In this document: piece after piece, positions 1-7,580 of the stretch
Position numbering within the stretch: position 1 is the stretch's first letter
Layout of the letters: each line of letters starts with the position of its first letter
Assembly (NCBI GenBank): GCA_020283715.1
Contig: JAIQCW010000349.1
Location: 1 to 13,628 of the forward strand
Reading direction: 5' to 3'
Source of the DNA: Cytauxzoon felis
Taxonomy: Eukaryota; Apicomplexa; Aconoidasida; Piroplasmida; Theileriidae
DNA length: 13,628 nt
Position numbers and translations under genes: made by a program
Notes under the pieces: generated by a model
The model's database searches: none
Told to the model about the DNA's origin: nothing
What the model saw: only the letters and a program-made list of their open reading frames with translations

Positions 1-2530
1 GATGTTATCGGATTATATCAATAATTGTGAGAGTATAAAGAAAGCTATGGGAAATAATGGAACATCTGGAGGTCAAGGAAGTGGTGATTCCGGTGGAGGT
101 GGTTCTAGTACTAGTCAACAATCAGATGGTTGTAGTACTGAAACATCACCAGCACCTCCAAGTACATGTCCTACAAATCCTCCATCATGTTCTACAACTG
201 GTAGTCAAACAAGTAATTGTCAACAAACTCCTACAGCTCAACAACCTACTACATCTCAGAATTGTAACTCAGTGCAACCACAAACTCAAACTGCAGCTAC
301 AAATAATAACGGATGTTGTTTTAAAAAATTTTGTGATAAAGTGACTGAGAATGGGACATGTAAAGTGTTGAAGGAGATTAAGAACGAATGTAAATGTGAA
401 TGTAATAACATCTGTGTAAATTCGGATAATAAATGTAAGGAATTCATTAAGGTAACTATGGAACACTGTGAGAAGGAAGCTAAGTGTTTAATTATACAAT
501 TGAACAAGGATATATCACCTCAATTACTAAATCCAATTGTCTTGAGATTGATAGGTCTACAGTTATATCTGAGAATAATACAGGAATTCTCTTTGTTAAG
601 AGATAATTTTACAAAGATTATTAAGAATTTAGAAACTTGTTATAATACAATTAAATCATGTACATGTGGAAATAACATTAATAGATGTTGTTCTACAAAG
701 GGAAAATGTCTCTGTACTATATTCTATAAATTATTTCAAGCAATTAAGAAACTCCATGATAGATATTGTAAGATTATCAAATATATGAAAGGAGAATCTG
801 ATGAGGATTTATATAAAGTTATACCATCATTATCTCTAACTAGATCCATATATTTATTAACATCCTATTTCAATGATTATATCAAATCGGGTTATATGGT
901 TGAAGAAGACAAGTGTACATGTAAAGAGAAAAACACGTGTCCAAAACAGTCATTACTCACACTTACGACCAATCTTGTGTTTGAAATAGGGTCATTGTTA
1001 TTAAATACTATTACTGGAGTTAATGATGGTACATGTACCTGTCACAAATACAGCAGTAAATTGGATGATGTGGTGACATTATTACTTGAAGGATTAGAGG
1101 ATACAGATGACTGTGATGGTATACTCTCTGATGTCATATCCATGATGTCACCTCTTGTTAAGGTTGAGGATTATAGATCTGAAAAGATGAATGATAAGCC
1201 ACCTGAGGATAAAACGAAAAAGAAAGAAATTGATGAGAAGTTGAAGGGTATTGAGCAGCAGAAGAAGGAGAAACTTAATGATATACTTGGTTTAAAAGAT
1301 GTAGATTCTAAGTGTGATGGGAAGCCTGCTGGTTCTGGTGGTGGGTCGTCAGGTGGTTCTGGAGCTGATTGTACAAGTTTTGATACTGCTCCGACTGAAA
1401 GTCAAGCTGGTACTCCTTGCAATGGAACCAGTACCGGAAAAATTGATACAGCATGTAGTGCAGATACCACTGGCAACGGAGGTACCACAGGTTGCGGTTC
1501 TACTGAATGTGAATGCAAATGTGATACTTGTAAGACTAAACCAGGAGAATGCTGTTGTTTCTATAAGCATACGAGTTGCCCTTGTGATACAGCTGATGAT
1601 AAGAGTAAAGAATGTCTGAAGAAGATGGTTGGGAAATTGAACGCGGATGGGCTTCATTGTAATGGTGATAGTAATGATTGTTTAATGTGTTATTTGTGTC
1701 TTTTAAAGCGCAGTATTTGTAAATTGAAGACAGCATGTACCGTTAGCAATGGTAATGGATATAATATACATGATACACTGAAGAATTTGCCTGAGAATAT
1801 TATGAATGTGGTTGATAAGATATGTAATGGTACAGAAAATTCTGCTAAGGAATGTTGTAAGAAGTGTACTGATGAAAAGTGTTGTTCTGATGATGGAACA
1901 TGTCAATGCAACGGTGGAAATTGTTGTCAGGTCAACGATCGCTACTCCAACTTTACGAAATTCCTATTAGGGACGAATACTTCTACCGATACTTCTAATA
2001 ATAAATGTAAAACTATTACGAAAACATTGACGGATTTGAATGATACGTTGAAAAAATTTATTAATGGGAATGGTGAGAGTGGTCAGAATGGGTGTACATG
2101 TTCTACTAATGGCAGTTCCTCTCCAAATTGCAAAGATAAATGTTGTTGTGGCAATAAGGATTGTACTGATAGCGGATGTAAAAGTACTCAACCAATTAAA
2201 ATATTATCTTGCGTGATAAAGTGCGGGTTGAAGGGAATTCAGAAGAGGTCCGATAAGATTGTGAATCATATAGAGAATATAGTTAAATGTTTGGAGTGTA
2301 TACAGACTAAGATGAAAAATTTGGATAAGTGTTATTGTAAATTACACAATTGCATATCTGGATTGAAGGATTTTGTAAACTCAGAGACAACATCTATAAA
2401 AGAGAAGATATGCAAGTTAAAGGAGGGAAAAGAGGGGAATCAAACGAAATTTAATGCAGTAATTAATTCGTCTAAGGCAGTACTTTCTGATAAATTTTCA
2501 TTTTACATGGTCAATTTAAAATATTTATAG
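1..2530 (+). CDS. Cysteine-rich variant-antigen-like protein, 3' part (5' end outside window)
   Basis: One uninterrupted frame of at least 842 codons, open from the window edge to TAG at 2528-2530. The ATG at 2 may be internal: the residues that follow (MLSD) resemble the VLSD motif ending the homologous module, so I treat the 5' end as missing. Two Cys-rich blocks (about residues 105-435 and 505-830), full of CC, CxC and CCxxC groups, are separated by Gly/Ser/Thr/Gln-rich linkers (about 18-104 and 435-505). Such Cys-rich modules with low-complexity linkers recall Babesia ves-type erythrocyte-surface antigens; that name is an inference. Residues around 760-825 align with the start of the minus-strand gene at the far end of the window. 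The homology stops just after VLSD, and the frame ends about 12 codons later with none of the membrane segments the other copy has. The gene therefore looks 3'-truncated, 19 bp before the convergent NBP35 gene. No introns are visible, unlike the core genes. Confidence 0.75.
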   Translation, partial: MLSDYINNCESIKKAMGNNGTSGGQGSGDSGGGGSSTSQQSDGCSTETSPAPPSTCPTNPPSCSTTGSQTSNCQQTPTAQQPTTSQNCNSVQPQTQTAATNNNGCCFKKFCDKVTENGTCKVLKEIKNECKCECNNICVNSDNKCKEFIKVTMEHCEKEAKCLIIQLNKDISPQLLNPIVLRLIGLQLYLRIIQEFSLLRDNFTKIIKNLETCYNTIKSCTCGNNINRCCSTKGKCLCTIFYKLFQAIKKLHDRYCKIIKYMKGESDEDLYKVIPSLSLTRSIYLLTSYFNDYIKSGYMVEEDKCTCKEKNTCPKQSLLTLTTNLVFEIGSLLLNTITGVNDGTCTCHKYSSKLDDVVTLLLEGLEDTDDCDGILSDVISMMSPLVKVEDYRSEKMNDKPPEDKTKKKEIDEKLKGIEQQKKEKLNDILGLKDVDSKCDGKPAGSGGGSSGGSGADCTSFDTAPTESQAGTPCNGTSTGKIDTACSADTTGNGGTTGCGSTECECKCDTCKTKPGECCCFYKHTSCPCDTADDKSKECLKKMVGKLNADGLHCNGDSNDCLMCYLCLLKRSICKLKTACTVSNGNGYNIHDTLKNLPENIMNVVDKICNGTENSAKECCKKCTDEKCCSDDGTCQCNGGNCCQVNDRYSNFTKFLLGTNTSTDTSNNKCKTITKTLTDLNDTLKKFINGNGESGQNGCTCSTNGSSSPNCKDKCCCGNKDCTDSGCKSTQPIKILSCVIKCGLKGIQKRSDKIVNHIENIVKCLECIQTKMKNLDKCYCKLHNCISGLKDFVNSETTSIKEKICKLKEGKEGNQTKFNAVINSSKAVLSDKFSFYMVNLKYL

Positions 2531-2549
2531 CACGGGGTTAAAATCCCCA

Positions 2550-4073
2550 TCAATTAACAATGCAATCGACTACTGCTGTGAATGGGTTGAACCCTTCTAG
2601 TGGAATACCATTTTCTCCAGCGTTTGTAATAGCGGAATTTGTGGGTATTTTAACATGTTTTGATATTGAATAATCCCTACATAGATCTTGTGATGGAGTT
2701 TTTTTATTTTTTTTATTATTTTGATCGAATACAGAATCGGTCATATTTTCTACAAGCAGACATATTTTGATCCCAACATCTTTACTATAAAATAAATTAT
2801 ATGGTGTTGTAAATTAAATTTCAACGAACCAAAATTGTGCATTTCTCCTTACATCATCAACAGCTCTTAATTGAGGTGTAGTAACGAGTATACTTTTTAA
2901 TGATTTATCTTTAAGTAAATTACATATAGTGATATGTTCATCTGATGAACCTGGTGGACAATCAACAATTAGATAATCTAATTGTTCCCAATGGACTCCA
3001 ATAAGAAATTGTTTAATTAGACTATCCTTTTTAGGTCCTCTCCATACAATAGGTGCATTTTCATCATTCATTAAATATCCAATAGACATTACAGATAATT
3101 TACTTGTAATATATATAGGTGTCCATCCATGTATAGATTCAAATACTTCTGAACCTTTAGTATTTGTCATACCAGGTATACTAGGACCAGTAATATCAAT
3201 ATCTAATAATCCTACACTATAACCTTTACTTTCTAATGTATAAGCTACTTGTGTAGATACAGTTGATTTTCCTACACCACCTTTACCAGACATCACTAAA
3301 ATTATCTCTTTAACACCCTTTAAATTCTCTGAAACATTAGATAATAAACTCTCAGCTGCACTTTTTGTTTCACCACTAGAACATTTAGATTGATTTGGAC
3401 ACCCCTCACATGATTTTGATTTACCTGAAATATCGATCATCAAATTAAGATTTTATACATACCAGCATTAAAACTATCTACTCCAGGACATGATTCAGGT
3501 ATATCACTATCATTTTCACCTATAAAATAATAAATAACTGAAGTAATATAAGTCATTACAATTCTACCAAAGGCTCTCCACCCGAGGTTACATTCCTGAC
3601 GTTGCCACTCGCCCTGCAGACAGTACCTCCACCAGAGGTCTCCCACTCGCCGTGGTGGCTCTTCTAATTACCTATCTCTAAAGAGTAAAGCCACTCCCAG
3701 AGATCGTGGCGATGATGAAGGTGATGATGTGACCTCAAGTGGACTACCCGCAGCTGATCTCAGGGAAGCGGAGGGATAACTAAATAAAGAAGCAGTCTGC
3801 AAGACGAAGGAAATGTGGAGATGAAGAGTTGGATCGGACCTCTGGTGGACTTCATTGTTTTGGTGTAATAATTAAATTCTATGATCATCAATAGTGTTTT
3901 AATAATCTGCTTAATCAATACTTACTATTATTTCGTTTGAAAATATTGAGTGAATCTTTAAATATTATATGATAGGATGCGATAATTAATAATATTTTAA
4001 TTTCTCTACTATAATCTGATAGAAATCTTAGTAATTTTTTAGTATATGATTCATTTTGTTGTTCTTCTTCCAT
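2550..4073 (-). CDS. NBP35: NBP35/NUBP1-type cytosolic Fe-S cluster scaffold P-loop ATPase (4 exons)
   Basis: Spliced model, exons in order: 4073-3926, 3519-3463, 3424-2830, 2784-2550; 344 residues, close to the usual family length. NBP35 is the scaffold of cytosolic/nuclear [4Fe-4S] assembly. Seen here: N-terminal cysteines C60-X13-C74-X2-C77-X5-C83, the Nbp35 ferredoxin-like motif, which only becomes intact when exons 2 and 3 are joined; deviant Walker A SGKGGVGKST at 114-123; VWRGPKKDS and DCPPGSSDEH further on; then VTTPQ...DDVRRN and VENM across the last junction. Introns are 406, 38 and 45 nt, the last with donor GTTCGT. Exon 1 encodes a hydrophobic stretch at about residues 25-38, a probable membrane anchor; Toxoplasma NBP35 is reported to be mitochondrion-anchored by an N-terminal segment. 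Odd points: the C-terminal CPxC motif expected after VENM is absent, replaced by an Asn/Lys-rich stretch encoded by an A-rich tract, and the first intron holds repeat element A. Exon 1 is the least certain part of the model. Confidence 0.85.
3580..3850 (-). mobile_element. MITE-like intronic element, copy A (inside NBP35 intron 1)
   Basis: This stretch is visibly richer in GC than the DNA around it and sits inside the 406-nt first intron of NBP35. Read on the minus strand it aligns with copy B over about 160 nt, from CTTGCAGAC to CGGCGAGTGG (window 3643-3804), with long near-identical runs such as CCTCCGCTTCCCTGAGATC. A perfect 13-bp inverted repeat (3628-3640 and 3837-3849, core CCACCAGAGGTC) and a TGCAGAC/GTCTGCA pair lie near its ends. 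CACTCGCC occurs twice close together at one end (about 3606 and 3644). Relative to the host gene it has the same orientation as copy B. Outer borders are approximate. Confidence 0.7.
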
Positions 4074-4224
4074 TGGTATTATTATTTTTGTTATTTAAAT
4101 ATTCTATAGCTTCTATTTTATTACATTGTATTAACACATAACCATAACTTCGATATATTTTTCTATTTGGTTTAGCTGTTTCAACTTCATATAACGCTAC
4201 TTCATTTATTGATTTGTAGTTCAT
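4051..4224 (-). other. Small upstream reading frame, weakly prefoldin-like, uncertain
   Basis: A 57-codon ATG-initiated frame that overlaps the proposed NBP35 start by 23 nt in another frame. The stretch from NRKIYRSYGYVLI to EAIEYLNNK has the spacing of the beta hairpin of prefoldin subunits (RKxYRxxGxVLV, then a short loop and a helix start; compare human PFDN2). I find no coding stretch upstream for the N-terminal helix, and the frame ends before the second helix could form. It could be a gene remnant, an upstream ORF in the NBP35 leader, or chance. Confidence 0.2.
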
Positions 4225-4807
4225 ATTATAATAATACAATCCTGTACTTCAGTTGTAAATAATAATATACATCAATCACAAAAATTATCAATGATATATC
4301 AAGTAAATAATGTAATTTATACTTCGTGTGATAAAATTTCACAAATTATTAAGCTTCACATGAAAATCAGAATTTAGTGTGTAATTAAGCAGTAAAAAAT
4401 TAGTATAAAACTGGATATATTGGGGAATTACCAACTGCAATCAAAAGGTTAATAAAATTTGTATAAATTAAATGATAATTTGAGGAAATACATACGTTAA
4501 TGTAATTAAAACTTAATTTATATGGTGTGTTATAGTGTAATTTAAGACAGGAATAAAAATATCTTTAATGACTACCATAGAGTTCAATTATTTCATAAAC
4601 TTACATATATTCATGAAAATATCATATCAATATATTATAATGTAGTTATCATTCTGCACCTTTTCGATAATCAATGTATATGAATCGTATTTATAAACTA
4701 TAGGTACTATAATTTAAATTTGTTATTAATCAAAGGTTATTTAATTTTTATTTTAAAATAATTATTCATATCTAACTTCAATTTTCAACCTGTATAATTT
4801 AATTAAA
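4074..4807. promoter_or_regulatory. Divergent intergenic region between NBP35 and the MORN gene
   Basis: About 730 nt of very AT-rich sequence between the start codons of two divergently transcribed genes, so it should hold both promoters. Apart from the small frame at 4051-4224 I see no coding signal and no repeat of the intronic family. No specific promoter motif can be assigned by eye. Confidence 0.45.
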
Positions 4808-6893
4808 ATGGGATCAGCTTGTCGCAAACCATCCGATACATCTCAAGTTAAAATCATAAGAGAGTCAATAGAAACACAGAACACACTTGATGAAAATTGT
4901 ATGTTTGATAATAATAATTATTAATTTTTTAAAATCTATAGCTTCATCATCATCAGACCAAATAAATCAACCACCACCTGTAGCTGTATTTCAATTTATA
5001 GACACTGGATTCGGTGTTAATGTACCTAATAAATGGGATGAACATTTATTAACAGCACTACTTAATGGAAAACCTACAAAAATAGAGGATTCTCCACCAT
5101 TTCCAACAGAAGGTGGTCTAGTTAGAAGAGGACCCGTATTACTTGATGATGGTTCCGTGTATTGCGGAGAATGGAAGGTATATTCACGTGATTTTCACTT
5201 TAAATAATTCCAACTATAAATCAGGGTGATGTAAAACATGGACTTGGGCAACATTTTACCAAAGATGGTTCACAATACATTGGTCAATTTGCCAATGACA
5301 CATTCAACGGTATAATCAATATCTACATTGTCATTTCTTGTTACATCGCAGTTTATCCTTCCATTGTATCTACCATAGGTTTATCCCACCTCTCCTTGTC
5401 TTGCAGACAGCTCCTCTATTTACTTCCCCCTCCGCTTCCCTGAGATCAGCTACGGGTAGTCCACTCGAGGTCACATCCCTATTACCTCTAACTTCGCCAC
5501 GATCTCCGGGAGTGGCTCTACTCTTTAGAGATAGGTAATTGGAAGAAGCCTCCACGGCGAGTGGAAAGGAAGGTGGGATAGAAGGTGTAGACTCTCTGCA
5601 AGAGAATAAGAGTCCTTAACCTATGCTATTGATATGATGTCAGGACTATAATTCCATGTTATTTATATTCGGTTCATTATTACTATTGTATATACATTGG
5701 TTTATGTTATTATATATATATTTTTTCATAGGTGAAGGTGAATTGCGTACATTGAATGGTGATGTTTACAAGGGGTTATTTAGAGATGGCCGTAAATATG
5801 GTAAAGGTATACTATCATTTAAAAATGGTGACCGGTTCGTTTATTCATTAATTTATACAAGTAAAAACTATAGTCTTGATGGAATGTTTGAAAACGATTT
5901 ATGTAATGGGTATGGTGTTGGACGATTTAGAGATGGATCAGTATATATGGGCAATTTCAAGTAAGTATAAACGATAAATTGAGATGTTTCCATCTGAAGT
6001 TATCACCACCGTATACATTGCAAACAGCTCTTCCAATTAGCTCCCCCTCCAACTCTATGGTATGGATTTTTATTACGTGATAAAAAGTCAAATATACCTT
6101 CAATAACATGCGAAATATATGTGATATCAGATTGTTCTAAAGACAACATCACTTTTGGATCATTTCTAGGAGTGTATCGATGAAATTTCTTTTATCACCC
6201 GCAGCTGATCTCATGGAAGCGGAGGGAAAACTAAATAGAAGAGCTGTCTGCAAGACAAAGGAACGATGAGTGGAAAATATAGGCGGACATAATTATTGGT
6301 TATAATTTTATATATAATTACAATTATTACTTAAAGGAATAATAAGAGATTTGGTATGGGTGAATTGAAGATGGCGGATGGTACTGTATATGAGGGTAAT
6401 TTTAATGATGGTATAAATGGTATGTAATGAATTAACGAATTTAATTTAATCAATAGGTAATGGTGTTATGAAATGGACTAGTGGTGAGGTATATAAAGGT
6501 TCATTTAAAAATGGTATGAAGCATGGTGAGGGTTTAACAACATGGGAACAAGGACCTGTTGTAAGCCAACATGGTACATATAAAAATGGTAAAAAACATG
6601 GTACATTCCATACAGTAATGCGTGATGGTACTGTTATGGATGGTGTATATATTGATGATTGTTTAATTAAACAACTTAATAATGAGAAATCATCAAAATC
6701 TACTAATTCTAAATCAATTAGTAAATCTGTACAACCTTTACCAATATCATCTTCATCACCTTCTTCTTTATCATCTTCATCGTCCTCTTCTTCCTCCTCA
6801 TCTGCACTAAATAGATCAAATGGAACCAGACCTAAACCTAAATCCAAAAGTGGTCACAATAGGAATAAAAATCGCAACAAGACTAAAAAATAA
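4808..6893 (+). CDS. MORN-repeat protein with N-terminal acylation motif (7 exons)
   Basis: Exons 4808-4898, 4942-5177, 5225-5309, 5732-5834, 5874-5960, 6337-6419, 6457-6893; 373 residues ending in TAA. The frame is continuous across all six junctions, and each junction restores MORN spacing. About eight MORN repeats (YxGxFxxGxxxGxG type) run from residue ~102 to ~290. MORN proteins bind phospholipid membranes and the cytoskeleton and in apicomplexans act in the inner membrane complex and budding. The N-terminus MGSAC offers Gly2 for myristoylation and Cys5 for palmitoylation, which suggests pellicle or plasma-membrane anchoring (inference). The C-terminus has a Ser tract (~326-344) and a basic Lys/Arg/Asn tail. 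Introns 1, 2, 4 and 6 are 37-47 nt; intron 3 (422 nt) and intron 5 (376 nt) each contain a repeat element. Intron 4 starts GTTCGT. I know no exact orthologue name. Confidence 0.88.
5382..5603 (+). mobile_element. MITE-like intronic element, copy B (inside MORN intron 3)
   Basis: This lies in the 422-nt third intron of the MORN gene and is richer in GC than its surroundings. Near-perfect inverted repeats of 15-16 nt (5382-5397, TATCCCACCTCTCCTT, and 5566-5580) bound the core. A second pair, TCTTGCAGA (5399-5407) and TCTGCAAGA (5595-5603), matches the termini of copies A and C. The internal region from 5400 to 5564 aligns with copy A read on the minus strand. It contains an acceptor-like CTTGCAG (ending 5406) and a donor-like GATAG/GTAATT (5534/5535), which would define a 128-nt cryptic exon with an early in-frame stop. 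Confidence 0.72.
6003..6191 (-). other. Coding-like segment enclosed by the inverted repeats of copy C
   Basis: A 62-codon stop-free stretch with no ATG near its upstream end, on the strand opposite the MORN gene, ended by TGA at 6003-6005. The part lying between the repeat arms reads like an ordinary protein segment (for example RYTPRNDPKVMLSLEQSD, then an Ile/Val/Phe helix-like run) and not like AT-rich noise. An AG precedes it (6189-6190 on the minus strand), and a GTTGGA donor-like sequence lies close to where the left repeat begins, so it could be a captured exon. I do not recognise the protein family. Confidence 0.3.
6018..6253. mobile_element. MITE-like intronic element, copy C, head-to-head form (inside MORN intron 5)
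   Basis: Two copies of the element's terminal sequence lie in opposite orientation inside the 376-nt fifth intron: 6018-6055 and the reverse complement of 6216-6253. I count 29 identities over 38 nt. The right part extends further into family sequence (CCCGCAGCTGATCTC at 6198-6212, shared with copy A). The left flank (TTATCACCACC, from about 5999) also resembles the leading end of copy B. The roughly 140 nt between the two arms are unrelated to copies A and B and contain a coding-like frame on the minus strand. Confidence 0.7.
6748..6810 (+). repeat. TCA/TCT/TCC trinucleotide tract coding for polyserine
   Basis: An impure microsatellite of serine codons inside the last MORN-gene exon, encoding the C-terminal Ser tract. 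It also creates a spurious acidic reading frame on the opposite strand. Confidence 0.8.
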
Positions 6894-7201
6894 ACACAAT
6901 AATCACATTTAAACACTGAGTTTCATATATTATTAATGTGAAACGTTTAGATGAATATAATCTATGCATATATAGAGTTTGGTGTTCATTAAATTATTGC
7001 CGATTACTTGTAATGGTTTAAAGTATATTTGATGATTACAGATGATCGTGAGTGGATTTATTTCTTTATTAACAAGCTGAATAAAAGTAATAATTTTAGA
7101 TTATAATTACTTTTATTCTCTAAATTCATCTTGTACTTATGAAATTGATAACATTTATAAGATCAATAAAGAAGTATCTTTAAACCATATGATTTTAAAC
7201 T
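6894..7201. other. Convergent intergenic region with a 13-bp hairpin
   Basis: This separates the 3' ends of the MORN gene and the eS28 gene. It is AT-rich without a coding frame. A perfect 13-bp inverted repeat, GAATAAAAGTAAT (7079-7091) against 7106-7118, has a 14-nt loop between the arms. It may take part in 3'-end formation of either transcript, but nothing else supports that. Confidence 0.5.
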
Positions 7202-7405
7202 TCATCTCAATCTTCTAGCCTCTCTTTCAGTTTCAAGTAATGCAAGAATATCACCTTCTCTAACGGGACCTTTAACATTACGTATAAGGGTACGTCCTTC
7301 CCATCCAGTTTCACCCATAAAGTCAACGCGTACTTGTATAACACCTCCACGACTACCAGTACGACCTAAAACTTTGTTTACTTTAGCTAATTTAGGTTGT
7401 TCCAT
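7202..7405 (-). CDS. RPS28: 40S ribosomal protein eS28
   Basis: A complete intronless 67-codon frame from ATG at 7405 to TGA at 7202-7204. It matches eS28 end to end in length and character: basic start ([17 protein letters not shown]), a TQVRVxF-type strand present as [24 protein letters not shown], and the hallmark C-terminus [12 protein letters not shown]. eS28 is a small-subunit protein near the mRNA exit channel. It lies 175 bp upstream in coordinates of the stop of IMP3, a head-to-tail neighbour on the same strand. It is one of the most secure calls in the window. Confidence 0.97.
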   Translation of the reverse strand: MEQPKLAKVNKVLGRTGSRGGVIQVRVDFMGETGWEGRTLIRNVKGPVREGDILALLETEREARRLR

Positions 7406-7580
7406 GTTTATAAATTTAAAACTTTAATATTTAACAAACAATTTATACAAACTAATTTCAAGAGTCAATGGGGAAGTACTATTTACATATGCAAGGGATG
7501 GGGGATTGATCAAACTAGAGGTCAATATATTGATTTATAATTATATATACATTTAAAATTATATTATTTTAATATTAAAT

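Noticed and set aside
2534..2547. GGGGTTAAAATCCCC at the antigen/NBP35 junction as telomere-like repeat or terminator
   Set aside because: A single occurrence with a 4-bp stem; no tandem repeat of a telomere unit.
2550..2744. Minus-strand 64-codon frame as a separate gene
   Set aside because: It is the in-frame continuation of NBP35 after the 45-nt intron 2785-2829; VENM spans the region just upstream of and including its first codon.
3440..3646. Minus-strand frame starting inside the repeat (MGDLWW...) as the NBP35 N-terminus
   Set aside because: Its 5' part is repeat-element and intron sequence. A TTTTATAG acceptor at 3521-3520 precedes the Cys-motif exon, and a better first exon exists at 4073-3926.
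5338..5555. Open frames on both strands in the GC-richer part of MORN intron 3
   Set aside because: They lie in repeat copy B inside an intron; openness on both strands reflects base composition, not a gene.
6446..6847. Acidic minus-strand frame opposite the last MORN exon
   Set aside because: Shadow of the polyserine codon tract and MORN repeats on the real strand.
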